Source of the DNA: Platerodrilus igneus
Taxonomy: Eukaryota; Arthropoda; Insecta; Coleoptera; Lycidae
Reading direction: 5' to 3'
Assembly (NCBI GenBank): GCA_036346225.1
Contig: JARFIW010000593.1
Span: 806,001 to 870,000 of the forward strand
Length of the DNA stretch: 64,000 bases
The notes under the pieces were generated by a model, which was not told the DNA's origin, ran no database searches, and worked only from the letters and a program-made list of their open reading frames with translations. Within the stretch, counting starts at the first letter, position 1. Every line of letters starts with the position of its first letter. Below are positions 31,390 through 42,074 of the stretch, piece after piece. The translations under genes and the position numbers were made by a program.

Positions 31390-33650
31390 CAGTGGTGTAA
31401 CTTAAAAATGCTGCGGCCCCTGCCATTATTTCGCACAGTCTCCACTGAATTGTAGTTGTGATATCTTATATGCTCATGTATCATTATTACAATATATAAA
31501 TTACATAAAAACTTACCTGTTAAAACTGATACAAATCCAATCTAGCTTCTATGATCATTTTTGATAATGCAATTAAATACAGACAGCCAAAATTGAAATA
31601 TAAAGACAGTATGCTTGAATTTTACAACGGGCACCGTTCATTATATGCATGCACTACACACACGAAACTTTACAAATCACAATCAAAAAAGTACTAAACT
31701 ATGGACCTAAAATAAAATGGACATCGCACTTGTATTATAATAAGGACGGTAAAGTAACTTACGCGTAACTATCAATGCAAGAACTAACTAAACGAGTTTG
31801 TTCTCGAATATACCCGAACGTATATACCTGACATCCCAAAAATTTGGATTGTCGCAAGGAACGTCAGTTGTTGCTTTTGTATTTGATCTAGTTCCCTTCA
31901 CGCCGCAACCTACCCTGTGCCGTATTTACTTTGTCTTTAGTCATCCCTACGCATTTGAAAACTAAGTGAAGTTTTTATTAATTATAGATGTAAGAGTCAA
32001 GGGCGTTTCCGACAGTTTACAAAATCTTGCACCACACTATAGAGGTTAATCTTTTTAGAACGCTCACTTTCAATGCTCAAGATAGCCAAACTATTCAACC
32101 TTGTTTCAGTCATTGTACTTCTTAGATAGGACTTGATTAACTTTTTGAAAAGACTTTTATGCCGATGCTGAAGTAACCGGTAGTGTTAAAAACAAGAGCA
32201 ACACAGTCCAAAGGTATGGTAAACTGCTTGCTAGAAAGCTATTGTAAACTAAAAGAAACTTGGCCACTTCAGCAATTGTGGTTATGTTGTGCATTTTGAA
32301 ATGGTAGGAGGCTAAGTTCTTGAAGCTAATTATTTGTGTTGCTATCGAATTTAATATATCTATTTCGTATTTATTAAAAAATACATTTGCTGATGCAAGT
32401 AATTCTTTGTCCGTTTGTTCTAGCATTTCTTTTGGTTGCAGACAAGAGAAGAGATTAATTACTTTTCTCATACTCTCAAATCATACATTTATTTGTGAAT
32501 TCAAGATATCTAGAACCGCATTCAATACGGTGATTCTAAATTTTTCAAATGGATAATCAAACACAGTGTCTTCAGCTAGCTCATAATAAAATTTTTAATT
32601 TTTTTCTACGGCATGTTTGAAAGGCAATATCAATACACCAACGTCGTGCGATTTTTTCACTTTCGTATCGAAACATACTGAAGTTACTTCGAAACTATTG
32701 AAAATTATCTCTGACGGTTTTTAATAAGCTACACGCTTTGTCTAAAGAAATCTCTGGGTTTTGCAAAACATTTGATACTAAATTCACATGTTCCAATGTT
32801 TTGCATTATAGAACAAGATGTAAGACGAAGTCGAAAGAGTTCATTTTTTTCAACAGCGCTCTAGCTTGATCGGCCGGCTTCATTTAGTTTCCTGATTACT
32901 ACACTTAATTTGGATAAGCAGTTCATCACAAAAAGAAAGTTATGCTTTACTGCAATTACTGAATCATATCCTAAAAACCACCTAGTGGAGCAAAGCCTTT
33001 TAAGGAATCTTCTTCACCATACAATTATCTGTTTGTAGATTGCAGCAATCTTTCTCTTCGCGTAATTTTTGCCATCTAGGCAGGCTGTCGCTAAAAAATA
33101 TATTGATAGTATTAATTAAATCGTAGAACGTAGACAAGCCACTAATGCTGTACACAGAATCGTTTAAAACCAAAATTTAAATTATGAGTAGCACAGTGTA
33201 CACACTCAGCGGTCGGTGACATTTTTGGATTTTTGCCTGCAATCCATTATATTTACTACTCATTACGGCGGCTCCATCATATCTCTAACTCTGACATTTG
33301 GATAAGGGTATACCTAAACGGTTTAAATGTTCAATAATTTTATGTTGTAGACTATTGGAAGAATGGCTTGTTGTTTGTATAAATCTTATAAAACTTTCAT
33401 GGACACAGTAATATTTAGATTCTGCTCTACTGACACTTATCTTATCATCCACGATAATTGATCGACCTTCGAAAAGTCATGAGTTGTGTCTATAATTAAT
33501 GAATAAAACGGGGATGCTTGAACTACGGCAATAATTTTATTTAATACGTTGTTAGATGCTAAACTAATTAATTCATTTTGGATAAGTGGACTCAGATATT
33601 TGGTTCTATTGCGCGGATTATCAATATAACTTTTAAGTATTAGATCATAT
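31390..33650 (-). mobile_element. hAT element (ZMYM1-like transposase), degenerate, minus strand
   Basis: Left end CAGTGGTGTAACTTAAAAAT, then GCTGCGGCCCC, is a good hAT terminal repeat. The transposase runs on the minus strand from about 33640 to 32050. The right end is lost where an RTE copy begins at about 33655. Confidence 0.65.
32050..33640 (-). pseudogene. hAT transposase, DUF4371/dimerisation type, broken
   Basis: Minus-strand pieces in order: HESFIRFIQTTSHSSNSL, LGIPLSKCQS with a stop then RYDGAAVMSSKYNGLQAKI (about 33400-33210), FDYPFEKFRITVLNAVLDI (about 32560-32500), the open segment 32471-32157 ending FLTLPVTSASA, and, after a frameshift, TRLNSLAILSIESE at about 32100-32060. These match the DUF4371 region and C-terminal dimerisation region of ZMYM1-like hAT transposases, which would excise and insert the element by a DDE mechanism. 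Many stops; inactive. The tract 32560-33200 is too decayed to read confidently. Confidence 0.7.
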
Positions 33651-33654
33651 CTGG

Positions 33655-34140
33655 CTCATAATCATTAGGTTTTCAGTTCTGGAACTGGTTAGACGCGTAC
33701 CCTCGTTATTTCCTATTCTGAACTAATCTATACATTTCCCTAAAATTTGCACAATCTGCATTTATCACTATCTGCGTGCGATAGTCTAATCTAGGTCTAC
33801 CTCTACCTCCTTTTTCCTATCTCTGTTTGTACTATTCCCCAAAAATGCCCTAGAACGTATCCTGCCTTTCTATTTCTCCTACTTTTTTTCCACAGATATC
33901 TTTTTTCATCTACTATTTCTATAACCTATTTGTTATTAACTTTGTCTGTCCATACTATCATCCACATACATTTGAAGCACTACATTCCAAAAGGCTTCTA
34001 TCTCTTTCTGTCTACTATTCCTACTGCCCCTATTTCATAGACGTACAGTGCTGTGCAATCAACAATTTTCTTCTTGTTTCTATGTTATTTGTTTTTGATC
34101 ACAGTCACTGTTCATTCTTGTTAGATGTAGTTCGGTCCCT
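33655..34140 (-). mobile_element. RTE-type LINE, truncated copy B (3' end)
   Basis: Parallels copy A over several hundred bases, from the 3' tail (GGTTTTCAGTTCTGGAAC on the plus strand) to the end of the RT-associated coding region (ACAGTGCTGTGCAATC corresponds to a LYGC-type motif on the minus strand). It stops at about 34140 and directly follows the truncated hAT. Confidence 0.65.
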
Positions 34141-34350
34141 TTCTATTGTTCTACAATTATATACTCTATTTCCCCCATATTCAGTGGTATGTGAAGGGTG
34201 GAGAGGTGGGGGGAGCGGCCTGTGGCTGCCAAGTACCCCAGCACTTGGATATTTTCCGAATTAAAGGTTTTACCAATATATCCTTTCGCACAATCAACAT
34301 TAGTTAAAAATATTTCACAACCAACACCTGTAGTTGTTTATCATAATAAT

Positions 34351-34397
<47 letters not shown>

Positions 34398-34608
34398 GCT
34401 CGCTTCCCTTTTATTGTTTTCTAATTAAATGCCCTATATCACCGAGATTCAGTGGTATGTGAAGGGGGTTAAGCAGTCTGTGGCTACGAAGATCCCCCAA
34501 CACAATTGCCGAATTAATAGTTTTCCAGTAAATCTCTTCGTACAATTAATATTATTCGACAATATTGCACAACCAATACCTGTAGTTGCTTATAATAATC
34601 ATCATGTT
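34141..34608. repeat. Tandem duplication of ~200-bp unit around a (TA)n tract
   Basis: Unit 1 (about 34143-34350) and unit 2 (about 34405-34608) share CAGTGGTATGTGAAGG, CTGTGGCT, CCGAATTAA, CAACCAA(C/T)ACCTGTAGTTG and TAATAATCA. A (TA)n of about 45 bp (34351-34395) lies between. It separates two RTE copies. No coding content. Confidence 0.7.
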
Positions 34609-34611
34609 TAA

Positions 34612-36850
34612 GTAAGGTCTTGGAACTGGTTGGACGCGTACCTACATTGATTTGTATATTGTGATAGCCTACGCATTTCCATGAAATTCCAGCCTACATC
34701 TTTCACTATCCGTGTGCAATACTCTTACCTAGGTCTACCTCTACTTCTCTTTTTTCATATCTCTGCTTCTAATATGTTTCGCACTATTTCCTCATGCCTT
34801 AGTGTGTGGCCTATCAGCCTATCGATACCATTTTTTACTGTTTGCCACTTATACCTTTTTCCCCTACCATTTCTAGTACCCTTTGTTTTTAACTTTGTCT
34901 ATACATTATACCTTCATCATACGTCTGTAGTACCACATTTCAAAGATTTCTACCTTTTTCTTGTCCGCTTCTACTACTCTACAGGCTGCACACCCGTACA
35001 GTGCTGTGCAACACACATATGTTTTAAGCAATCTTTTCTTTGTTTCTATGTTTGTTGTATTTGAACACAGTAGTTGCTTTTTCTTGTTAAATGTAGCAAG
35101 ATCTTGTGATAATCGTTGTTTTAAATATTTTGCGTTATTCCGATCTTAATTTATTCGGCTGGCTAGGTAGCAGATATCCTTAACCTGTTGTAAGTTTTCG
35201 ATACCTATTTGTGTTCTTGTTTTCGATTTATTTTCCCCTCCTTTGCATACTAGTACTATAGCTTTATTTTTGTTAATTTTCATACCGTATCTCTCTGTTA
35301 AAACTGTTTACATTTATTAAAAGCAGCTTCTGACTCTTCTTTGCTAGATGGTAATACCGCAACATCATCTTCAAATCTAAGCATATCAATCTTTTATCCC
35401 TGCACAATCATTCCAAATGTCTTCCTGCATTTGACAGTATTCATTGCCTCTTCAATGTACAAGTTAAAAATTGATGGGGATAGGGCACATCCCTGTCTCA
35501 CCCTTTTCCTAATATTTACTTCTCCACGTTCCTACTCTAATTCTATTACCGTTGTTTGCTTTTCGTATAAGTTATGTACTATCCGTCTATCTCTAAAAGT
35601 CATTCCAATCTCTTTGAGTATTTTTTCCATTTTTCATTGTCGAATGCTTTTTCCAGACCTACACACCCTATATACACGCTTCCCCTTTTTCTATTGTTTT
35701 TTCCATTATCGCCCTCTGAGCTAAAATAGCTTCCAGTGTTCACCTGTATTGCCTATACCCAAATTGATCTTCTACTAGTGTTTCTTCAGCTCGCTTTTCC
35801 ATTCGTCTTTGTACAATTCTAGTCAATATTTTTAAGACGTGTGCTCTCAAGCTTATTTTTTTGGTACAGTTACTACGATGTTACATTTGAATCTCCTGGC
35901 ATCTTCCACGTATATCGCCTTTTAACATAATGTTGAAAAAAATGTGTTTGTGATGATTAAATTGTTCTTGTCGCAAAATTTTACCAGCCTATTTCCCTGT
36001 CGCTTCTCGTGCCTAAACTAAATAATCCTACTACCGCTCCTTTCCTACCCTCACATACTACTGCACTAAAATCCCCCCAATTATTAAATTTTTATATCTT
36101 TTTACGTATCCTAGTATGTCTTCGATATCTTTGTAGATCGCTTCTACCTCTTCTTCACTGTAGCTAGAGGTGGGCATGTATACTTGTGTTATTACTGTGT
36201 TTACCGGTTTAGATTCTAATCTAACCATGAGCATTCTTTCGTTCTTTTGTAAGTAATTTTCTACACAGTGACCTATCTTTTATCGCATAACTATCCCCAT
36301 ACCCGAATTTCCTTCCTCTGATCCTGTATGAATTACCCTGAAGTCTCCACTCCTTAAATCCCCCCGTCTCTGGCCGACGAACTTTGCTGATCCCTACTAT
36401 GTCTAGTGCTAAACTATCCATTTCAATTATTAAGTTCTCTAGCTAACCTACTTGCCTCATACTTCTGACATTCCACGTTCCGACTCGCAGAATGTTCTAG
36501 CCTCTTTTTCTAAATTTTTTGATCACATCCTCCGAAGTAGTCCCCTCACGGATATTCGAATGGGGAACTATTTTAACTCCGGAATCTTTTACCCTAAGAA
36601 TGCCATCATGTTTATTACAAATTAAGTACGCGGTGTACTTGGGAGGTAATGTGGTGGTTTCTCGTTGCCTTCCACATTGCCGTAGTGTCTTAGAATGCCA
36701 TACCTACCACTATGGTCTCTGCTACTTTAAGTACCGAAAAAGCTGCTGCCGTCTTTCGTGGACTTGTCTTAGTCTGGTTCCTCACTAAAGATCCCACTAA
36801 TTTGTTTAAACCTATAGTTCGACTCTTTAGATCACTAGATCTCTGAAGTT
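34612..36850 (-). mobile_element. RTE-type LINE copy A (endonuclease and reverse transcriptase remnant)
   Basis: Minus strand, 5' to 3': leader around 36850-36560; endonuclease start (GTWNVRSM, then DSLALDIVGISKVRRPETG at 36421-36360); RT with LEKAFDNEKW near 35640; VRQGCALSPSIFN followed by LYIEEA near 35510-35430; and RFEDDVAVLPSS near 35370, the equivalent of the catalytic FADD box. The 3' end is near 34620. This is the RTE/BovB layout often annotated as craniofacial development protein 2-like. Stops and shifts throughout; the plus-strand frames at 34681-35064 and 35341-35724 are shadows. Confidence 0.75.
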
Positions 36851-36902
36851 GTTTTACCCGTTTTAGTAATTTAGAAGTTCTTCAAGGTACACGTCCATTC
36901 AG

Positions 36903-38135
36903 TCACTTTTTCCTCCTTTTAATTGGCAAATGTGTAGTATACATATCCAAATTTTGTAAACGATTTTCGTTTGAACTGAGTTTCGTATAGAGTGTAGCTT
37001 TTGGAACATTGTAGATTTCGGATGCTTCTGAACCAGTAATCCATCCTTTGTTTATTTTGTCAAGGGCTTTATTTAAATCCTCTTTAGTATACGATTTAAG
37101 TTGTCTCTTTCTTATTCTGTTAGAAACGTCTGACTTGAAGTCTATGTGTTGATCTTTCGCATCAATATTATCATGTGTAGGTTTATCTTGCACTATTTTA
37201 GTATTTGCCAGAGATTCATTAGACATACCATTCAAATGTTGGCAAGTTGAATTGTTTGATAAACTTTTTTTCATCTCCTTGACAACTTCTTCTAAAATTT
37301 TCATAGCATTTAAAGATATAATTCTTTCTCCGGTTATTTTTATTACGGTGTTTACTTATCAAAATGCAGATGCAGACTATTCCAATTTTACAAATTTGAA
37401 AAATATGTATAAATATTTACCCCCATCTAACTTTGTTGTCGTTCTATTCTATAATTCCTTTTTGTCGAAGTTTAGATATTATAGAGATAATTTCATTTAG
37501 GTCATGCATATCTCGATGGTTGTGATAATCAACAGTATCTAGCAACTGCAGTCTTTCAATCAACCCATGTACATTAAAGTGAATATATGCATCATCTGAA
37601 CTGTGCCCAGACGAGGTGTATTTTTTAATACAACATCCCTTTTTATATACATCGGTATTTTAGTGCCCCGACTATTGCTTTCCTGTGTTGAATCCTCATC
37701 TTCAGAATTTGGGGTGTAATCTATAGAACTTGATTCATTTATTATTTGCTCTGATGGTTTATGACGAGCATTTCCATTATTTTTTGCAGAGTTCATTTCC
37801 TCAATATTAAACTTTTGCTTTTGCATCTTACAACTTCTTTTACAAACTTCTTTATCATCTTTTCCATCTGAGTAGGTAGGTGTTGCTGCACATCTTAGAG
37901 TACTTCCTGTCCCCATTTCCGCAGTTTGTAAATTAGTTGTTTGTATATCAGAGATGTAACTGTCTACACTTTTATTTCTTTTACTCTGCGATAGTATGAG
38001 ATGGTCTCGCAATGTCGACTTTGGAATCCTAAACTTCTTACTAGCAGCGTACATTGTTGCAACACCTCGTTTAACCTCATTAAGAGCTTCTTGCAAACAT
38101 TCCTTGGTATACGTTTTTCTAGAAATCATTTTCAA
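36903..38135 (-). pseudogene. Gene or element with two pipsqueak-type HTH domains
   Basis: The first segment (38135-37560) begins MKMISRKTYTKECLQEALNE followed by an HTH ending FRIPKSTLRDHL, a clear HTH_psq domain in the first ~45 residues, then a polar acidic region. Near an A-run at about 37630 the frame appears to shift, after which LIERLQLLDTVDYHNHRDMH and NEIISIISKLRQKGIIE continue to a stop near 37455. The second segment (37304-36903) carries another HTH_psq (KSYTKEDLNKALDKINKGWI, YNVPKATLYTKLS) before a basic C-terminus. Pipsqueak HTH domains bind DNA and occur in insect transcription factors and some transposases. It could be one spliced or frameshifted gene, or part of the polymerase element to its right, from which it is transcribed divergently. 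Confidence 0.5.
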
Positions 38136-38985
38136 GTTACAATGCTTTACGGTTCAATATCCGGGATAAACTAAAGTAATAATATTGTAGCTAGTGAATA
38201 TAAAACCGATCGAGTTTATCATAATTCGATCTATATCTGTAGTTGAAGTACAACAATTTAGAAACGTATAAGAGAATAAACTGTAATATGCAGGAATATA
38301 GTGACAGAAATTTCTCCAAAAAACTATGGTTTAAAATTTAAACATCGCTTCGGAATTCGACAGACATCTATTATTTGACTATTATCCCAATTTGTATTAA
38401 ATTTCCTCAAACAGAAAGTAAGGTGCATTTCTAGTAATCTAATTACTTGGTTCAAGATCGCATTTAATTACGCGCGTCACTTACATTCTTGAAATTCCAT
38501 GTTGGTGAAACGTATGACGTAGAATTTTTTTATTTAAAGTAAATGCGGGCTCCTCTCTAATTAAATGGACAAGCCTGCGCAGACGAGTGCATAGAAATAA
38601 TAATAACTATAAAATATTGTATAAATATTTTTTTTAAAATTGCTGTATTATCGAGTTAAATCTAAATAAAAATGTAGAGGTGTTTTGCTGTTAGGTTTTT
38701 AAATATTAAAACACTATGCGGGTCCTTGTTGGAGCTAATTTTAAAAGACGTGATAACTAAGTTCGATTCCCCAGGAAAATTCTATACTAATTTGATAGGT
38801 TACACGACGGAGTTATATTAAAAATACTGCTAAGAGTAATTTTGTATAATAATTCTAAAAATGGTGTTGGTGGTTAAATACATACAGGTAAAACCCACTA
38901 TAAAACAATTATACGCGTCACTTTTCCAGTCAAGATTTGCATATAACGCCAATTAACATAATAAGGAGCTGCGCACGCTCGACCA
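38136..38985. other. Divergent intergenic region, no gene identified
   Basis: Lies between the minus-strand HTH_psq locus and the plus-strand polymerase-element gene. AT-rich, without a conserved frame. Confidence 0.5.
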
Positions 38986-38989
38986 TCGG

Positions 38990-39024
38990 CATAAAAGGCG
39001 AGGGAGTCTTGTTCCAGTGCATTA
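38990..39024 (+). promoter_or_regulatory. Core promoter (TATA and initiator)
   Basis: CATAAAAGG at 38990-38998 is followed 25 bp later by CCAGTGCATT (A at 39016), matching the arthropod TATA-to-initiator spacing and the CAGT-type initiator. It lies about 70-85 bp upstream of the open frame of the polymerase-element gene. Confidence 0.6.
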
Positions 39025-39081
39025 GTCATCAAAGTATTGTCGAGTTCGATTAAAATTACAAGTTAAAGATAGATTTTTTTC

Positions 39082-39913
39082 TTGTGTTAACGTTGCAAGT
39101 GATGTGCGAGTACCACAATTAAATATCAACCAACTAGTTGGTAAGACAACCTATAGGTTAGGCGAATTTCCATCAAATTCTCACCACCATATAATAGAAG
39201 TTGGTTTTGATTTATATGGTGGTCTTCAACCTGCCATCCAAGTTATTTGCTGTAGTGGTATGTGTGCAGATTCTACGATAACATTCTCATACTTTGATTG
39301 GAAGAAATTGTGTACTTTTCAAGTGGAATTTCAAATTCACCAATTTGCTCAAGATTCAAAACAAATCAGATTAAATGGTTTGGCTACTGAAGACGATGTT
39401 GTTGACATGCAATTGGATCAAGATTTCAAATTGCAGCTGAGCACATCCTTTAATAAAAGTATATGGCCGTTGAACAATTTTGAAAAAGAGATTTTATATA
39501 ATATGAAAATTACAAAAGATCGGAATGTTATTGTGCTACCTGCGTACGAGTGCATCAAGCTATTATATTTGCGAGAATCAATCTGTTTTAAAATGGCCGA
39601 GTTGAGGTGTAGAAACTTTCAAGAATTTTACGAAAAATTTGTAGGTGATATAAAAATGTATGTGGAAATACGACGGAGGAAGAAAGGGCTCAAACGTTAT
39701 TAGAGGAAGAGAACCGTGCCAGTATTTCTCTGTCTAATGATTGCAGCAATTTAAATTACTTGACAGTGTTGGAAATTATTAAATGTTACCCCATCCAGTA
39801 CTTAAAAGATGCGAGTGCAAGGCAATCGCTTGCGCAAATGTTTAAAGATTTGGCGATTCCCAGATTCACCAGACTTTGGTTACCACAGCGGTTTATAGAT
39901 GTTATCAATACAT
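39082..39913 (+). pseudogene. Polymerase-element gene of unknown function (copy 2)
   Basis: A frame open to 39703 encodes about 200 residues (QLNINQLVGKTTYRLGEF, DLYGGLQPAIQVICCSGM, FNKSIWPLNNFEKEILYNM, RCRNFQEFYEKFVGDI). After a frameshift near 39700 it continues (ASISLSNDCSNLNYL, EIIKCYPIQYLKDASARQ, RLWLPQRFIDVINTC) to a GTATGT donor-like site at 39914. The start is unclear: the only nearby ATG (39102) is in a frame that stops at once, and the long frame is open further upstream, so an upstream exon or lost start is possible. No motif recognised. It sits just downstream of a core promoter and upstream of the polymerase fragment. Confidence 0.45.
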
Positions 39914-40032
39914 GTATGTATTTTATTTAAAACATAATATTTATTGATAAAGTTTGTTTTTACATATTTGTATCGCCTACATTAGCAAAAATTATTAATA
40001 AGCGTATTAAACTATCTTGTTTTTATTTTTAG
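39914..40032 (+). other. Candidate intron (119 bp)
   Basis: Donor GTATGT at 39914 and acceptor TTTTTATTTTTAG ending at 40032, with an AT-rich interior. Joining the flanks directly gives a frame that stops shortly downstream and does not match the polymerase frame, so the splice, the frame or both are damaged. Confidence 0.4.
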
Positions 40033-40033
40033 G

Positions 40034-40440
40034 TTTAAAGTGGTGTACCCCGCAGATAATAAACACAATATACCGCATGTCAACAAAAAAGTTGTAGGGA
40101 AATTCAAAGACAACTGTAATGAGGGTCTACTATTAGAATTCGTTGGTACAATAGCCAAGTCCTACTGTATTGTAAGCGAGATAGACACGATTAAAAAGAT
40201 TAAAGAGGTCTCACAAAGTGTAGTTAAGAATATTAATGTAGATAGTTTTAAGGACATTGTACATTGCGGAAGATTTGGTTCTAAGAAATGAGCTACCTAC
40301 AAAAGTACGGAATAATTGATATTAATGCTAATTGGTTTAGCGACCGCGTTTGTGCACTCTTTGCGTGTCTTCGGCAATCTTCGATTGTTTCCAAAGAACA
40401 TATTCAAGCCTGTCATTTCCGAAAATATGACATAGAAGTT
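40034..40440 (+). pseudogene. Viral-type family B DNA polymerase, C-terminal fragment (copy 2)
   Basis: The open segment 40040-40291 encodes VNKKVVGKFKDNC, LLLEFVGTIAKSYCIVSE, IKKIKEVSQSVVKNI and FKDIVHCGRF. This is the order found at the end of protein-primed family B polymerases of Polintons and bidnavirus-like elements (lysine-rich KxKxFKDE block, EFVxLRxKxYS, KKxKGxxKxVV, DYKxCL). The catalytic DTDS-type motif lies upstream in the family and is not present. A following short frame (MSYLQKYGIIDINANWFSD) is conserved in copy 1 at about 5882-5940. Fragment only. Confidence 0.55.
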
Positions 40441-40539
40441 ATTTAAAATTAAATTGCTTTATTAGTAAGTATCCTGTATACAACAAGTTTGGTATTCCCT
40501 TAGAAAAGGTTTAAAGTGTTTATTTAAAATTTGTATTTC

Positions 40540-40985
40540 CCTAAATACTTATTCGAGACGTACTAGAAAGTACATTGTGTTTTTAATAAACTACAAGCAA
40601 ATATACGTGAATTTTCTAATGCAGACATTGAAATATATTTCTAGTATTTCTCAAACATATAGTCAATAATAAAGAGAAAGGTCTACGCTGCTATTACTTC
40701 TACGTCCCATAATTGTAAAGCAATTAGTTCGAAAACGAAATGTATTTTCCAAAGTACATATTTAGCATTGAGCATATAATTATTTGTGACGTACTTAGTA
40801 ATTAGGAAAATGTTAAACCAGAAATTGATAACTGTTTAAAATTTTAAAAAAAGCCGCGGTTTTGAATATTCTAAAAAGCAGTACATTACTGTTTGAAATT
40901 GGTTTTAAATATTAAACACTTATGACTTATATAGAACTCATTTCTAAAATCCAAGCAGTTTTAGATTTCTCAGGCAATGGTTGTT
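40540..40985. repeat. Conserved non-coding block, copy 2
   Basis: Counterpart of 6560-7045, with small indels and in the same position between polymerase remnant and tandem repeats. Confidence 0.7.
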
Positions 40986-41640
40986 TAAAGCATGCAAAAA
41001 TTTTGAGGTTTGAGACTTTTAAAAGTGTAACTTTGTAGGGGGTGGTTGGATTTTAAATCTGTTTGCCGATTCAAATTCTGCATAAAATTCTAGACTAATT
41101 TGATGTATTGCATGTCTAAAAATTTATAAGGACGACCATAAAATCGCTACCGGCAAAAATCTTAAAATTGGGGTAGCTGTCTGGGGGATGATGCAATCTA
41201 AGAAATTCCTAGAGATTCGGGTAGCTGAGAAAAATCTAATATTAATTGATACCAAACAAGGTAGGTTTATCTCGAAAGATGCGATGGCTAGTCGAAGAAA
41301 ACTATTTGTTAAGTTATAGAGCAAAGAGCAAAATTTAGAGGTTTAGGACTTTAAAAGTGTAACTTTGCAGGGGATGGTTGGATTTTAAATCTGTTTGCAG
41401 ATTCAAATTCTGCATAAAATTCTAGGTTAGTTTGATGTATCACATCGTTAAAAAATTTATAAGAACGACCATAAAATCGCTACTAGCAAAAATCTTAAAA
41501 TTGGGGTAGCTCTCTGGGAGATGATGCAATCTAAGAAATTCCTAGAGATTCAGGTAGCTGAGAAAAATCTAATATTAATAAATACCAAACAAGATAGCGT
41601 TATCTCGAAAGATGCGATGGATAGGCAACGAAAATTATTT
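40986..41640. repeat. Tandem repeat array, unit about 330 bp, copy 2
   Basis: Two units (starting about 41083 and 41418) plus a partial leading unit, with the same landmarks as 7046-8085 (TTTATAAGGACGACC, AAAATTGGGGTAGCT, GATTCGGGTAGCTGAG). Confidence 0.7.
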
Positions 41641-41699
41641 GGTGCAGATGTGGGAGCAAATGAGGATGCTCATTTATCTCGAAAGATGAAAATGCAAGA

Positions 41700-42074
41700 T
41701 ATATTTATCTCGAAAGATGCAATGGCTAGTCGATTAAAACGGAGATTCATCTTCGCATTTCCTTCTAAGAGATTCATCTCCACATTTCCTCCTAGGAGAT
41801 TCATCTCCACATTTCCCTCCTTATGAGATTAATCTCCACATTTCCCCCCTTATGAGAATTTATATGTAAATGAGGAAGCAAATGAGGGAGCAAATGAGGG
41901 AGCAAAATGAGGGAGCAATTGAGGAAGGGGTTATTCCTCCTTATTTCTTCCTTATGGGAATTTACATGTAAATGAGGGAGCAAATGAGGGATTCGAGAGC
42001 AAATGAGGGATTCTGAAACAAATGAGGATGCTGGAGCAAATGAGGCGCCAGGACCGGTACCAACACCCTACTTA
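41700..42074. repeat. Minisatellite and right end of polymerase element copy 2
   Basis: GAGATTCATCTCCACATTTC recurs three to four times at a ~27-bp period to about 41850. CAAATGAGGGAG-type repeats follow to about 42040, partly complementary to the first set. It ends CAGGACCGGTACCAACACCC, matching the end of copy 1 near 8255-8275. Confidence 0.6.

Noticed and set aside
34681..35724. Plus-strand frames of up to 127 codons
   Set aside because: Antisense to the minus-strand RTE copy; composition is that of a reversed coding region.
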